Of a stretch of 40,230 nucleotides of DNA, positions 8,953 to 18,109 are shown piece after piece. The stretch is from Bacillota bacterium (lineage in GTDB: Bacteria > Bacillota > Sulfobacillia > RBS10-35 > JAJYVN01): assembly GCA_021797775.1 (NCBI GenBank), contig JAJZZC010000020.1:1-40230 (forward strand), given 5' to 3'. The position numbers were made by a program, and so were the translations under genes. Position 1 is the stretch's first letter, and every line of letters begins with the position of its first letter. The notes below the pieces were generated by a model. The model saw only the letters and a list, made by a program, of their open reading frames with translations. It had not been told where the DNA came from and ran no database searches.

Positions 8953-9424
8953 GGCGTTTAGACGGCCGGCGGTGCCGCCGGCGAGGCAGGGGCTGCTATC
9001 ACCCGTGCCATGGGGCGGACGGGACCCGGCGCGCGCAGCTGCGGGGCTTGGGACAGAGCGCTGAGAGGGGAACCGGGGCGGGGAGCGGGCTGCGAGCCGG
9101 CCCTTGCTGGAGAGCGAGCGCCGTACGGCGGATCCCGTCCCGCCCTTGGGCGCTGACATCGCTCTGGCCAGCAAGGACCAGCCGCCGCGGGTGTCTCCGC
9201 CTGGCGTCGCCGGCACGGCGCCCGTGCGTCCGTGCCCCCCCCACGGACTTTGCCCAGCGCCGCGGATGGTTACAATGGCGGTGCGCACTGGCTACGGTCG
9301 ACGGGCGCTGCCGGTGTGTGGGGCGGGGCGGCCAGACCGGGCGGCGGGGGGATGGGAGGCGCTCGCGATCGCGGACGACGACGGGCGGGGCGGCGCGTGG
9401 GCGCCCGCCGCTGGCGGCCAGGTG
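8953..9424 (+). other. Structured 470-base leader region before dxr
   Basis: I see no gene here. It holds a very large hairpin: CCTTGCTGG-AGAGCGA (9102-9117) pairs with TCGCTCT-GG-CCAGCAAGG (9159-9176), 16 bp with a two-base bulge, and inside it GCGCC pairs with GGCGC. A second perfect 7-bp stem (GTCCGTG/CACGGAC, 9228-9248, loop of C residues) follows. A likely promoter lies at 9250-9276. Confidence 0.5.
9250..9276 (+). promoter_or_regulatory. Putative promoter before dxr
   Basis: TTGCCC at 9250-9255 and TACAAT at 9271-9276 are separated by 15 bases (16 if TTTGCC is used). This would start a transcript about 140 bases before dxr, independent of the upstream run. Confidence 0.45.
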
Positions 9425-10876
9425 ATGACGCCGCAACCCGCGGCGCAACCCCCGCAGACATCGCACCTCCCAGGTACCGCGGGCGGGCCAAGCGGCCCTC
9501 TCCGCCGGGTGGCGCTCATTGGGGCCACCGGGTCGATCGGCACGAGCGCACTTGATGTGGTCGCGCGGCATCCGGACCGCCTACGCTTCGTGGCCCTTGC
9601 GGCGGACACGCGGTGGCCGCAGATCTGTGAGGCCGCGCGGCGCTTCTCGGTAGAGGCCGTGGCCCTGCGCGACCCCGGCGCGGCCCGCGCGGCGCGGGAG
9701 CGCCTATCCGGCTCGGGCATCGCGGTGTTCGCGGGCGCCGAGGGCGTCGAGCGCGTGGCCGCTTGGCCCTCTGCCGACGTGACCCTGGCAGCGCCCACGG
9801 GCCTCTCCGGCTTACTTCCCGTGCTGGCCGCCCTGCGCGCGGGGAAGGACGTCGCGCTGGCGAACAAGGAGAGCTTGGTCTCGGGTGGGCGACTGGTGAC
9901 GCAGGCTGCGGCGGCCAGCGGTGGACGGCTGCTGCCCGTGGACAGCGAGCACTCCGCCATCTTCCAGTGCTTGCAGGGGAGGCACGCGGCGGGCGTGCGC
10001 CGGCTCTGGCTCACCGCCTCTGGCGGGCCCTTCCGTGCCTGGTCGGCCGAACGCCTCGCCGCGGCCACGCCAGCGGAGGCCCTGGCCCACCCCACCTGGC
10101 GCATGGGCCCACGCATTACCGTGGACTGCGCCACCCTGTTCAACAAGGGCCTGGAGGTCATCGAGGCGGCCTGGTTGTTTGGCCTGGCCGTGGATGCCGT
10201 GGAGGTGGTCGTGCACCCCCAGAGCATCGTCCACTCCCTGGTGGAGTTTGTGGACGGCTCCATGCTGGCGCAGTGCGGCGTCCCGGACATGCGCGTGCCG
10301 ATTCTCTTCGCGCTCAGCTATCCGGAGCGCTGGGCCTGGCCGGAGGCGCCGGTGCTCAACTTGGCGGCCACGGGACGCCTCGACTTCGAGCCGCCCGACC
10401 CTCGTCGCTTCCCCTGCCTGGATTTGGTTCGCGCAGCGGGGCGGAGGGGCGGAACCGCTCCCGCCGCGCTGAACGCGGCAGACGAGGTGGCGGTGGCCCG
10501 CTTCCTCACCGGGGACATCGGCTTCGGCGATATCCCGCGCCTCTTGTCGGATGTGCTGGACGCCCATCCCCTTGGCGCCGACGCTAATCTGGACGCCGTG
10601 CTGCAGGCCGATGCGGCGGCGCGATCCGTGGCCGGGGTGTGGCGGCCACGCTTGCACACCCCGGGCTGGAGCCGGGGTCCCGCGGACGGCGCCCGGTCCT
10701 CGGGCGTCGCCGAGCTATCGGGGGCAAGCTGGATCCCGCACGGTACGCGGGCGGACCCCGATGCGGGGGATCCGGAGCCGTGTGGACGTGACACCGTTTC
10801 CGAGGAGGCACCGACGCGCGGGGCCGCCGCACCGGCCACGCCGGCGCCTCCGCTCCGCGGGCAGGACCCTGCGTAG
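9425..10876 (+). CDS. dxr: 1-deoxy-D-xylulose 5-phosphate reductoisomerase
   Basis: Converts DXP to 2-C-methyl-D-erythritol 4-phosphate with NADPH, the second MEP-pathway step. The NADPH site GATGSIGTSALDVV, the LANKESLV block, the catalytic PVDSEHSAIFQCLQG block, LTASGGPFR, TVDCATLFNKGLEVIEA and VVVHPQSIVHS are all intact. The core ends near residue 395, but the frame continues for about 85 more residues, giving 483 aa against the usual 380-400. That tail is Pro/Gly/Arg-rich and looks unstructured. ATG 9425 is preferred over in-frame upstream starts because the NADPH-binding strand begins about 30 residues later. Confidence 0.93.
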   Translation: MTPQPAAQPPQTSHLPGTAGGPSGPLRRVALIGATGSIGTSALDVVARHPDRLRFVALAADTRWPQICEAARRFSVEAVALRDPGAARAARERLSGSGIAVFAGAEGVERVAAWPSADVTLAAPTGLSGLLPVLAALRAGKDVALANKESLVSGGRLVTQAAAASGGRLLPVDSEHSAIFQCLQGRHAAGVRRLWLTASGGPFRAWSAERLAAATPAEALAHPTWRMGPRITVDCATLFNKGLEVIEAAWLFGLAVDAVEVVVHPQSIVHSLVEFVDGSMLAQCGVPDMRVPILFALSYPERWAWPEAPVLNLAATGRLDFEPPDPRRFPCLDLVRAAGRRGGTAPAALNAADEVAVARFLTGDIGFGDIPRLLSDVLDAHPLGADANLDAVLQADAAARSVAGVWRPRLHTPGWSRGPADGARSSGVAELSGASWIPHGTRADPDAGDPEPCGRDTVSEEAPTRGAAAPATPAPPLRGQDPA

Positions 10877-10904
10877 GGCGGCCGCGGCGGAAGGGGGCAG
10901 GGGC

Positions 10905-11972
10905 GTGAACTGGCTGCCGGCGGTGCTGGTCCTGGGTGGCTTGATCTGCCTGCATGAGCTGGGGCATTTCTTTGCGGCGCGAGCCGCCGGCGTGGAGGTC
11001 GAGGAGTTCTCCCTCGGTTTCGGGCCTCGCCTGCTCGGGGTGCGCCGAGGCCGGACCCTGTACGCCTTGCGTCTGCTGCCGGTCCTCGGGTACGTGCGGA
11101 TGGCGGGGATGTATCCCGCCGAAGAGGACGGCACGGCCGAGGCCGAGCGGAGCCGCGATGCCAACGAGCGTGGCGTGGGCTTTCTCAGCAAGCCGCTCGG
11201 CAGCCGCGTCGCGGTGATCGCCGCCGGGCCCCTCGCCAACTTCGCGGTGGCCTTGGCGCTCTTCGCCATCGTCTTCGGCGTCGTCGGCCTGCCGACGGCC
11301 CCGACCATGCGGCTCGGGGTGGTGGAGGCGGGGATGCCGGCCGCGGCGGCGGGCCTGCGCCGGGGGGACCTCATCCTGGCCGTCAACGGGGTGCCGATGC
11401 GCAGCTGGGAGCAGTTGCACACGGCTATCGTCCATGACCCGAGCGGCGCCGACGGGGTCCGGCCGCTCGTGCTGACCGTCGGGCGCGGCGGGCACCGCTA
11501 CCAGATCCGCGTCACCCCGACCCACACGCCGCAGGGGCTGCTGATCGGGGTCATTCCCGAGTTGGCCGCGCAGCGGTTGCCATGGGCGGAGTCGCTGTGG
11601 CAGGCTGTGCGCCAGACCGGCGCCGTGGTCACCGGATGGGCCCTGGCGCTCTGGTCGCTGATCCATGGATCCGGCGGCGCGACGGTCATGGGACCGATCG
11701 GCATCGGGAACGCCATCGACCAGGCCAGCCAGACGGGCCTCGCCACCCTCCTCCTCCTGGCCGCGGTGATTTCGGCGAACCTCGGCCTGTTGAACTTGCT
11801 GCCGCTGCCGGCCCTAGACGGGGGCCGGCTGGCATTCCTGGGCGCGGAGTGGGTCCGTGGTGGCCGGCGTGTCGACCCGGCCAAGGAGGGCCTGGTGCAC
11901 ATGATCGGCTTGGTGGTGATGGTAGCGCTGATCATCTTCATTTCGGCGCGCGACATCTCGCACCTAGGGTGA
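10905..11972 (+). CDS. rseP: Site-2 intramembrane metalloprotease RseP/RasP
   Basis: A zinc membrane protease that cleaves anti-sigma factors and signal-peptide remnants inside the membrane. The active site HELGH is at residues 17-21 in the first membrane helix, and the second zinc motif, N-L-L-P-L-P-A-L-D-G, is near residue 300. One PDZ domain (about residues 125-215, with GLRRGDLILAVNG) sits in the middle. The length of 355 aa is normal for Gram-positive RasP. GTG at 10905, after AAGGGGGCAGGGG, places the first helix at the N-terminus. It is followed by a terminator-like stem. Confidence 0.94.
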   Translation: MNWLPAVLVLGGLICLHELGHFFAARAAGVEVEEFSLGFGPRLLGVRRGRTLYALRLLPVLGYVRMAGMYPAEEDGTAEAERSRDANERGVGFLSKPLGSRVAVIAAGPLANFAVALALFAIVFGVVGLPTAPTMRLGVVEAGMPAAAAGLRRGDLILAVNGVPMRSWEQLHTAIVHDPSGADGVRPLVLTVGRGGHRYQIRVTPTHTPQGLLIGVIPELAAQRLPWAESLWQAVRQTGAVVTGWALALWSLIHGSGGATVMGPIGIGNAIDQASQTGLATLLLLAAVISANLGLLNLLPLPALDGGRLAFLGAEWVRGGRRVDPAKEGLVHMIGLVVMVALIIFISARDISHLG

Positions 11973-11982
11973 TGGCGGGGTG

Positions 11983-12009
11983 GGGGGTCCCTTCCGGTGG
12001 GGCCCCCCG
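11983..12009 (+). terminator. Terminator-like hairpin after rseP
   Basis: GGGGGGTCCC (11983-11992) pairs with GGGGCCCCCC (12000-12009) through ten pairs, one of them G-T, around a 7-base loop. It starts ten bases past the rseP stop. There is no T-run, so termination efficiency is uncertain. Confidence 0.45.
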
Positions 12010-12643
12010 GCTGAAGGGCCTCTGTGATGGGGTCCGCACTCTCGGCGCGGGGCCCGGTACCGCGGCTCCAGCAGCCCTTATCTCACGTGGGGTGCCCGCT
12101 AGGGGGGTCGAGCCGGTTTGTCGCTCTCACCCGCTGCCCGCGTCGGCACCCATACCACGGTGTTGCCCGCTGCCCGCAACGGGCCGTCGCTGGGGCTGTC
12201 CACCAAAACGCTGCGGGCCAGGGGGTGGTCGCGGGGTGGCTTGCTCGCTTGGTGGGGGAGCTTGGCCCCGCTGGGGCACGCACCCGTTCGGGATCCGGTG
12301 ACGGCCATCCGCCAACGCCATCTGGCAGCCGCAGGGACCGCCTGGGCGCGGAGGCGCAGGGTGCTGCAGCCGCTGGCATCGCCGGCCCGCCGGTGCCCCC
12401 CCGCCCTCAGTGCGACGGGGCGGGGCTTTACGGGCCGGGCGGCAAGGCGGATGATGCACCCGTGGGAGTCCCGGCGCGCGTGGCGAATGCCACGTAGCCC
12501 GAGTCCGCTTGTCGCCTGCCGCCCCCGTGAGGGGCGAATCTGGGGCCGAAAGGGGCGAAAGCCTGGTCCAGCGGACGGCGTCGAAGACCGTACTCACGGT
12601 TTGTACACGCCTTTGGAACCAGGCGAAGAGGCTGACCACGCAG
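12010..12643 (+). other. Gene-free stretch between rseP and ispG
   Basis: About 630 bases with no convincing coding sequence on either strand; the long open frames here are low-complexity GC artefacts. A small hairpin GTGGC-GAAT-GCCAC lies near 12480-12494. No clear promoter was found for ispG. Confidence 0.4.
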
Positions 12644-13723
12644 GTGCGCCGGCGCAGCCGGCAGATCCACGTTCGTGGGCTGGCGATCGGCGGGGATGCG
12701 CCGATTGCGGTGCAATCGATGACGAAGACCGATACGCGCGACGTCGCCGCCACGATGACCGAGATCCGACGCCTGCACGTCGCGGGGTGCGAGATTGTGC
12801 GCTTGGCCGTCCCCGACCGGGAAGCGGCCGAGGCCCTGGCCCAGATCCGCCAGCGTACGGATCTCCCTCTGGTGGCGGACATCCACTTCGACTACCGGCT
12901 GGCGTTGGCGGCCCTGGAGGCCGGGGTTGACAAGCTCCGCCTGAATCCGGGAAACATCGGTGGGCGCGCCAAGGTGGAGGAGGTCGTGCGCGCCGCCAGC
13001 GCCCGCGGGGTGCCGATCCGCATCGGTGTCAACGCCGGATCGCTGGAAAAGGACATTCTGGAGCGGTCAGGGCGGGTCCCGGAGGCGCTGGTCGAGTCCG
13101 CCCTGCGCCACGTGGGCATCCTTGAGGACTGCGGCTTCGCGGACATCGTCGTCTCGCTTAAGGCAGCGGACGTGCGTACCATGGTGGCGGCCTACGAGAT
13201 GATCGCTGAGCGGATCGACTACCCGTTGCACCTCGGCGTGACGGAGGCCGGTCCGACCTTCCAGGGGACCATCAAGTCCACCGTGGGGATCGGGCACCTG
13301 CTCGCCGAGGGGATCGGTGATACGATCCGCGTGTCCCTCACCGGGGATTCGGGCGAGGAGGTACGCGTGGGGCTGGAGATCCTGTACGCGCTCGGGCTAC
13401 GGGAGAAGCGGTTGGAGATCGTTTCCTGCCCGTCGTGTGGCCGCTGCGAGATCGATCTCTTCACCGTGGTGCGCGAGGCGGAGAAGCGCCTGCAGGGCGA
13501 GGATCTGCCGGCCATGAAGGTCGCGATCATGGGCTGCGTCGTGAACGGGCCGGGCGAATCGATCGAGGCCGACGTGGGCTTGGCCGGCGGGAACGGGCTT
13601 GGCATCCTGTTCCGCAACGGCCAGATCGTACGCCGGGTACAGGAATCGGAGATGATCGACGCCCTCGTGGAGGAGTGCCGCGCGTACGCGGCCGAGCGGC
13701 GTCAGTCTGAACACGCCGGCTGA
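12644..13723 (+). CDS. ispG: 4-hydroxy-3-methylbut-2-enyl diphosphate synthase
   Basis: A 4Fe-4S enzyme that reductively opens MEcPP to HMBPP late in the MEP pathway. The N-terminal TIM barrel has IGGDAPIAVQSMTKTDTRD, VADIHFDYRLAL and LRLNPGNIG. The C-terminal iron-sulfur domain carries CPSCGRCEID and MGCVVNGPGE, supplying the three cluster Cys. The product is 359 aa, the short bacterial form. GTG 12644 gives a natural N-terminus (RRRSRQIHVRG); GAGG lies rather far upstream, so the start is moderately sure. Confidence 0.93.
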   Translation: MRRRSRQIHVRGLAIGGDAPIAVQSMTKTDTRDVAATMTEIRRLHVAGCEIVRLAVPDREAAEALAQIRQRTDLPLVADIHFDYRLALAALEAGVDKLRLNPGNIGGRAKVEEVVRAASARGVPIRIGVNAGSLEKDILERSGRVPEALVESALRHVGILEDCGFADIVVSLKAADVRTMVAAYEMIAERIDYPLHLGVTEAGPTFQGTIKSTVGIGHLLAEGIGDTIRVSLTGDSGEEVRVGLEILYALGLREKRLEIVSCPSCGRCEIDLFTVVREAEKRLQGEDLPAMKVAIMGCVVNGPGESIEADVGLAGGNGLGILFRNGQIVRRVQESEMIDALVEECRAYAAERRQSEHAG

Positions 13724-14080
13724 GTGGTCGCCGCGCCGCCCGCTCGTCGGGGCGCGGCTCGTCCTGGAGGACGGCACCGGCCCCCGCTGCGGACCGCTGG
13801 TGCCCTGGGTGCGGGGCGGCACACCGCCTCGGTCTGAGAAGGGGCGCATCCCCCCGGTTGCGCTCTTTGGGTCTGGCGGGTCCCCCCGCGGGACGGTGCT
13901 CGGCCCGACGCCCATGCCCGGGTGGTGTCCACCGGGCGACTGGCTGTCGCGTATCCGCTCGCCGCAGCGGCGGTTTGGGGATCCGCCCGGCGGTGTGGAG
14001 GGCGCGCCGATCCCAGCGCCAAGCGCGTGTTCGGATGCCTGGGGGCAGGGCGGGGAAGTCGGGGGCACGGGGAAGAGGTA
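13724..14080 (+). other. Gene-free gap between ispG and signal peptidase
   Basis: No gene seen. GCCGCGCC (13730-13737) and GGCGCGGC (13751-13758) form an 8-bp stem just past ispG, possibly a terminator. A second fold, CCCGGGTGG-TGT-CCACCGGG, is near 13918-13937. Confidence 0.35.
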
Positions 14081-14713
14081 GTGCGGTTGGGAAGGTCGCC
14101 GACCGAGGGTGCGGAGCCGGCCTCGCCCGGTTCCAGCCGGGCCCTGCGCGAGGTGTGGGACACCGTCCGGGCCATCGTGATCGCGGTGGTGGTGGCGTTG
14201 CTTCTTCGCACCTTCGTGATGGAGACGTTCCAGGTGCAGGGCTTCTCCATGGAACCGACCCTGCAGAACGGTGAGCGCTTGCTCGTCAATAAGGTGCTCG
14301 TCCACTTCTCCCCGCCGCACATCGGGCAGATCGTTGTGTTCATGCCTCCGCTGCCGGCGTCGCCGGCACTGGTTGCCCAGGGCATCGCCGAGGCCTCGTG
14401 CGAGTATGTGCCTTCACCTCCGGTGGATTTTGTCAAGCGTGTCATTGCGCTTGGTGGCGACACCGTTTTCCTGCGCAACGGGCAGGTCTATGTCAATGGG
14501 CAGTTGCAGCCGGAACCTTTCCTGCCGCCAGCGTGGCGTGACCACTACACCAGCCCGGTGCCCGTGAAGGTCCCGGTGGGGGACATCTATGTCCTCGGCG
14601 ACCATCGTGCGGCGAGCGAGGACAGCCGCTGTTTTGGCCCTGTGCCGATCAGCCGCATCGCTGGCGTCGCCCAACTCATCTGGTGGCCGCTGGCCAACGC
14701 GCGGGTGCTCTGA
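14081..14713 (+). CDS. lepB: Signal peptidase I
   Basis: A serine-lysine membrane protease (S26) that removes Sec/Tat signal peptides outside the membrane. It has a single N-terminal anchor helix (about residues 28-45), the catalytic Ser in FSMEPTL (residue 56), the general-base Lys in FVKRVIALGGD (residue 119), and the GDHRAASEDSR box. The length of 210 aa is typical of Gram-positive SipS-like enzymes with one membrane helix. GTG 14081 is preceded by GAAGAGG; the open frame upstream is spurious. Confidence 0.92.
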   Translation: MRLGRSPTEGAEPASPGSSRALREVWDTVRAIVIAVVVALLLRTFVMETFQVQGFSMEPTLQNGERLLVNKVLVHFSPPHIGQIVVFMPPLPASPALVAQGIAEASCEYVPSPPVDFVKRVIALGGDTVFLRNGQVYVNGQLQPEPFLPPAWRDHYTSPVPVKVPVGDIYVLGDHRAASEDSRCFGPVPISRIAGVAQLIWWPLANARVL

Positions 14714-14759
14714 GGGCCGGGGCAGGCAGGCCGCCCGTCGCCCGCCTGGCGGGCGGGAC

Positions 14760-15185
14760 GCGTCGCCCTCGGCCACCGGTGCGATGGGGGAAGGCCGTGG
14801 CGGCAGCCGACGGGGCGTGCGGTGCGGCTCGCACAGCGGTCTCGCCGCCCCCCGCCTGCCGTGCGCCCGCCCGGGTGAGGGGTGGTCTCCACCGCCACGG
14901 CCCACCGCGCCGGTGGAGGCCAGCCCAGCGCGGGCCATGCCCTCCAGCCGCCTTGACTCCGCCCTCTGGCGCGCCATACCATTCCCTCTGCGCAACGAAG
15001 GGGACCCCTGGCACCCAGGCCTGCAGCGAGCGCGCCCACGGCCGCGGGGTCCCACCGCCGAGCCGCGCCCGCAAAGGAGCGGGCCGTGTGGCGCGCGATA
15101 GGCGCCCCAGAGTTCCAGCAGGGTGGTACCACGGCCGCATGCGCCGTCCCTCTCCTCTCCATGGCGGGAGGCGGGGACGGCCTTT
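14760..15185 (+). promoter_or_regulatory. T-box leader controlling proS
   Basis: A tRNA-sensing T-box. The antiterminator is complete: AGGG (15120-15123), the seven-base bulge TGGTACC (15124-15130), ACGG (15131-15134), a nine-base loop, then CCGT and CCCT (15144-15151). The competing terminator pairs GCCGTCCC (15143-15150) with GGGACGGC (15174-15181) and is followed by CTTT. Uncharged tRNA-Pro would be expected to stabilise the antiterminator and allow proS transcription. Stem I and the specifier codon must lie upstream, but I could not place them, so the 5' edge is a guess. Confidence 0.85.
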
Positions 15186-15245
15186 GGCGTTTCCATGCCG
15201 GCTGCCGCCCACAGGACCCCCATTGCAGCAGGGAGTGAGCACCGC

Positions 15246-17027
15246 ATGGTGACCCGCCTGTCCCGCCTCCTGACGCCGACACTCCGTGAGGCCCCCGCCG
15301 ACGCCGATTTGCCGAGCCACCGGCTGATGTTGCGCGCCGGGCTGATGCGGCGCCTCGGCGAGGCCGCCGGGCTCTATGCGCTCCTGCCGCTGGGCCGGGC
15401 GGCCCTGGCGCGGATCGAGGCCATCGTCCGTGAGGAGATGGACCGCATTGGCGGCCAGGAGGTCTTGCTGCCCATCGTGCAACCTGCGGAGCTCTGGCGG
15501 CAGTCGGGGCGGTGGGCGGTCTACGGCGAGGAGATGTGGCGCCTGCGCGACCGACACGGGCGCGAATACTGTCTGGGCCCTACCCACGAAGAGGCCATGA
15601 CCGACCTGGCGCGCCTGGAGGTTCGCTCCTGGCGCCAGCTGCCGCTCCTGCTCTACCAGATTCAGAACAAATACCGCGACGAGCGCCGGCCGCGCTTCGG
15701 CATGCTGCGGGCGCGCGAATTTGTGATGAAGGACGCCTACTCGTTTCACCGGGACGACGAGGACCTCGCGCGCTGCTACCGCGATGTCTACGACGCGTAC
15801 GCGCGCATCTTCGCGCGCTGCGGCCTGGACGTACGCGCGGTGCGCGCCGACCCCGGGGCCATCGGCGGCCACGGCACGCACGAGTTCATGGCCTTGGCCG
15901 ACGCCGGCGAGGCCGAGGTGGTGTTCTGCCCGCGCTGCGACTACGCCGCGGATGTCGAGGAGGCCGAGGTGGCGGCCGTCCGAGCGGACGACTTGGCCGG
16001 GGAACAGGGTCGCGGGGGGGCGCCACGGCGGGTGGCGACCCCAGGCGCCCACAGCATCGGCGAGGTCGCCGGCGCTCTCGGCGTGGATGCGGCGGCCACC
16101 GCCAAGATCCTGTTCTACATTGCCGAGTATGCGGACGGCCGCGCGGCGGGGCCGGTGGCCGCGCTCCTGCCTGGCGACCGCCAGCTCAACGAGGTCAAGC
16201 TGGGCAACCGCACGGGCGCCGTGCACCTGCGCCCCGCGGAGCAGGGCGAGGTGCCGGTCCCGCTGGGTTCGGCCGGCCCGGTGGGCCTCCACGATGTACC
16301 TCTGTTCACCGACAGGCGGGTGGCCGCTGGCGGACCCTGGGTGGTCGGCGCCAACGACGAGGGGTTTCACCTCATGGGGGTGGTCGCGCGCCGCGACTTC
16401 GACCCGGGTACGGTGGCGGACCTCCTCGCCGCACGCGCCGGCGACCCTTGCCCGGCCTGCGGCGCGCCGCTTTCCTGCCGTCGCGGCATCGAGGTCGGGC
16501 AGGTGTTCGGCCTGGGAACGAAGTACAGTAGCGCCCTGAAGGCCCATTACCTGGACGCCGCTGGCGTGGAGCGCCCGATGGTGATGGGGTGCTACGGCAT
16601 CGGTGTGACGCGCACGCTGGCCGCGGTCGTGGAGCAGCATCACGACGACAACGGGATCATCTGGCCCGGGTCGGTCTCGCCATACGATTGTGCGGTCGTA
16701 CCCGTGGGGGCCGGCGAGGCGGCGGCCCGGGCCCTCTCGGCCGGGGAGCGGCTGACGGAGGCGTTAGAGGCGCGTGGGGTGCGGGCCGTACTGGATGATC
16801 GGGACGAGCGGCCGGGCGTGAAGTTCAAGGACGCCGATCTGATCGGCTACCCGGAGCGAGTCACGCTGGGCCGGTCGCTGGCGGACGGCTTGGTGGAGTG
16901 GAAGGGCAGGCGCGAGGCCGAACCGCGGCTCGTGCCGTTGGACGAGGCGGCGGGACGCATCGCCGAGCGGGTACGGGCCGCCGGCGGCGGGGTGGGCCCG
17001 CAGCGCGGCGCCACGGACGGCCGGTAG
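15246..17027 (+). CDS. proS: Prolyl-tRNA synthetase
   Basis: Class II synthetase that charges tRNA-Pro. This is the bacterial type with an editing (INS/YbaK-like) insertion of about 180 residues between motifs 2 and 3. Landmarks are LLPLGRAALARI near the N-terminus, motif 1 around QEVLLPIVQPAELW, GPTHEEAMTDLAR, motif 2 in RDERRPRFGMLRAREFVMKD, and motif 3 in MGCYGIGVTRTLAA. The anticodon-binding domain follows. The product is 593 aa, typical. ATG 15246 is preceded by GGGAGTGAG. It is T-box controlled and followed by a strong palindrome. Confidence 0.96.
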   Translation: MVTRLSRLLTPTLREAPADADLPSHRLMLRAGLMRRLGEAAGLYALLPLGRAALARIEAIVREEMDRIGGQEVLLPIVQPAELWRQSGRWAVYGEEMWRLRDRHGREYCLGPTHEEAMTDLARLEVRSWRQLPLLLYQIQNKYRDERRPRFGMLRAREFVMKDAYSFHRDDEDLARCYRDVYDAYARIFARCGLDVRAVRADPGAIGGHGTHEFMALADAGEAEVVFCPRCDYAADVEEAEVAAVRADDLAGEQGRGGAPRRVATPGAHSIGEVAGALGVDAAATAKILFYIAEYADGRAAGPVAALLPGDRQLNEVKLGNRTGAVHLRPAEQGEVPVPLGSAGPVGLHDVPLFTDRRVAAGGPWVVGANDEGFHLMGVVARRDFDPGTVADLLAARAGDPCPACGAPLSCRRGIEVGQVFGLGTKYSSALKAHYLDAAGVERPMVMGCYGIGVTRTLAAVVEQHHDDNGIIWPGSVSPYDCAVVPVGAGEAAARALSAGERLTEALEARGVRAVLDDRDERPGVKFKDADLIGYPERVTLGRSLADGLVEWKGRREAEPRLVPLDEAAGRIAERVRAAGGGVGPQRGATDGR

Positions 17028-17172
17028 GGCGGCCGTTCGCCACGCGGCGCCGGGGCCCGGAACTGGGGTGAGTGGTACCGCAAGGCGTAGGCTAATGGCC
17101 CGGAGGGTCGCGGACGGACCCGACCGGCCAGGGCCGCGGGCGACGCCGCGGCAGGTGTGGCTGCGTAGGAAG

Positions 17173-17196
17173 GGGGCGCGTGCCGGCACGCGCCCC
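17173..17196 (+). terminator. Perfect 24-base GC palindrome after proS
   Basis: GGGGCGCGTGCC at 17173-17184 is followed at once by its exact complement at 17185-17196, then TT. It lies 146 bases past proS and can form a stem of about ten pairs. It is terminator-like but lacks a proper T-run. Confidence 0.45.
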
Positions 17197-17338
17197 TTGC
17201 GCCGAGGGTGCGGGGGCGTGGGCGCGCATGCCGGCTGGGTCCCATGGCACACGCTTACGGTGGGGCAGACGCCCCGACCAGGGTGCTGGGCCCCACCGGG
17301 GATCCGTCCCGGCACATGAGCGAAGAGGGGGAGCGGGG

Positions 17339-18073
17339 GTGCGCGGGAGCGGGGCCGTCTCGCGGTCGACGGTGGCGGTGTCGCAGTGCGTCGACCCAGG
17401 GGCCTCGCTGCCTTCGGCCCAGGTGGCCGGGGCGGTGGCCTGCATACCTGCCTACAACGAGGAGAAGACCCTGGGCGATGTCATCGCCGTCGTGCGCAGC
17501 GTGCCGGCGATCGAACGGGTCATCGTCATCAGCGACGGATCGACGGACCGCACCGCCGAAATCGCCCGCCAGTGCGGGGCCGTCTGCGTCGAGTTGCACC
17601 AGAACGTCGGCAAGGGCGGGGCGTTAAAGCTCGGCATCGAGCAGGCCGACGCCGAGGTCTACTTGTTCCTGGATGCCGACCTGATCGGCCTCACCCCCCA
17701 GCATGTGCGGGACCTGCTGGACCCAGTGCTCCAAGGTGACGCCCAGATGACCCTGGGTGTTCTAGAGCACGGGCGGGTGGCCACCGACCTCGCGCATGTC
17801 GTGGCCCCCTACCTCTCCGGCCAGCGCGCCGTCACCAAGGACATCCTGCAGGGCGTCTCCGGTATGGAGACCGCCCGTTACGGCATCGAGGTCGCAATCA
17901 ACCGCCACCTGCGCAAGCACCGCGTCCCCGTCCGCGTCGTGCCGATGGAGAACCTCACGCACCGTACCAAGGAGGAGAAGCTCGGCCTGCTGCGCGGCTT
18001 CGTGGCTCGGCTGCGCATGTACTGGGAGATCGTCAAGTATGCGGGCGAGGCGGCGAATCCGTTCGGGGAGTAG
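17339..18073 (+). CDS. Family 2 glycosyltransferase
   Basis: A GT-A fold glycosyltransferase that transfers a sugar from a nucleotide or lipid-linked donor; the substrate is unknown. After a short N-terminal extension it shows the usual blocks: ACIPAYNEEKTLGDVI, VISDGSTDRTAEIA, and the DxD-like metal site FLDADLIG. No membrane segments are evident, so it is probably cytoplasmic, perhaps on an envelope polymer, or a glucosyl-3-phosphoglycerate-synthase-like enzyme. It is 244 aa. GTG 17339 follows GAGGGGGAGCGGG. It replaces the polC gene often found after proS in Bacillota. Confidence 0.85.
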   Translation: MRGSGAVSRSTVAVSQCVDPGASLPSAQVAGAVACIPAYNEEKTLGDVIAVVRSVPAIERVIVISDGSTDRTAEIARQCGAVCVELHQNVGKGGALKLGIEQADAEVYLFLDADLIGLTPQHVRDLLDPVLQGDAQMTLGVLEHGRVATDLAHVVAPYLSGQRAVTKDILQGVSGMETARYGIEVAINRHLRKHRVPVRVVPMENLTHRTKEEKLGLLRGFVARLRMYWEIVKYAGEAANPFGE

Positions 18074-18109
18074 GGCGGAGACCAACGGGCACACGGTCTT
18101 TTGGGAATC

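Noticed and set aside
9050..9075. GCTGAGAGGGGAACC resembles the start of a TPP riboswitch.
   Set aside because: The required downstream ACCTGATC-GG-TAATGCC-GCG-AGGGA half is absent, and dxr is not a usual target.
12127..12882. A 251-codon minus-strand frame before and across ispG.
   Set aside because: It is Arg/Pro-rich with no domain and antisense to the well-supported ispG start.
17067..17085. GTGAGTGGTACCGC resembles a T-box bulge after proS.
   Set aside because: It lies only 40 bases past proS, with no room for stem I, no matching 3' antiterminator arm and no synthetase or amino-acid gene downstream.
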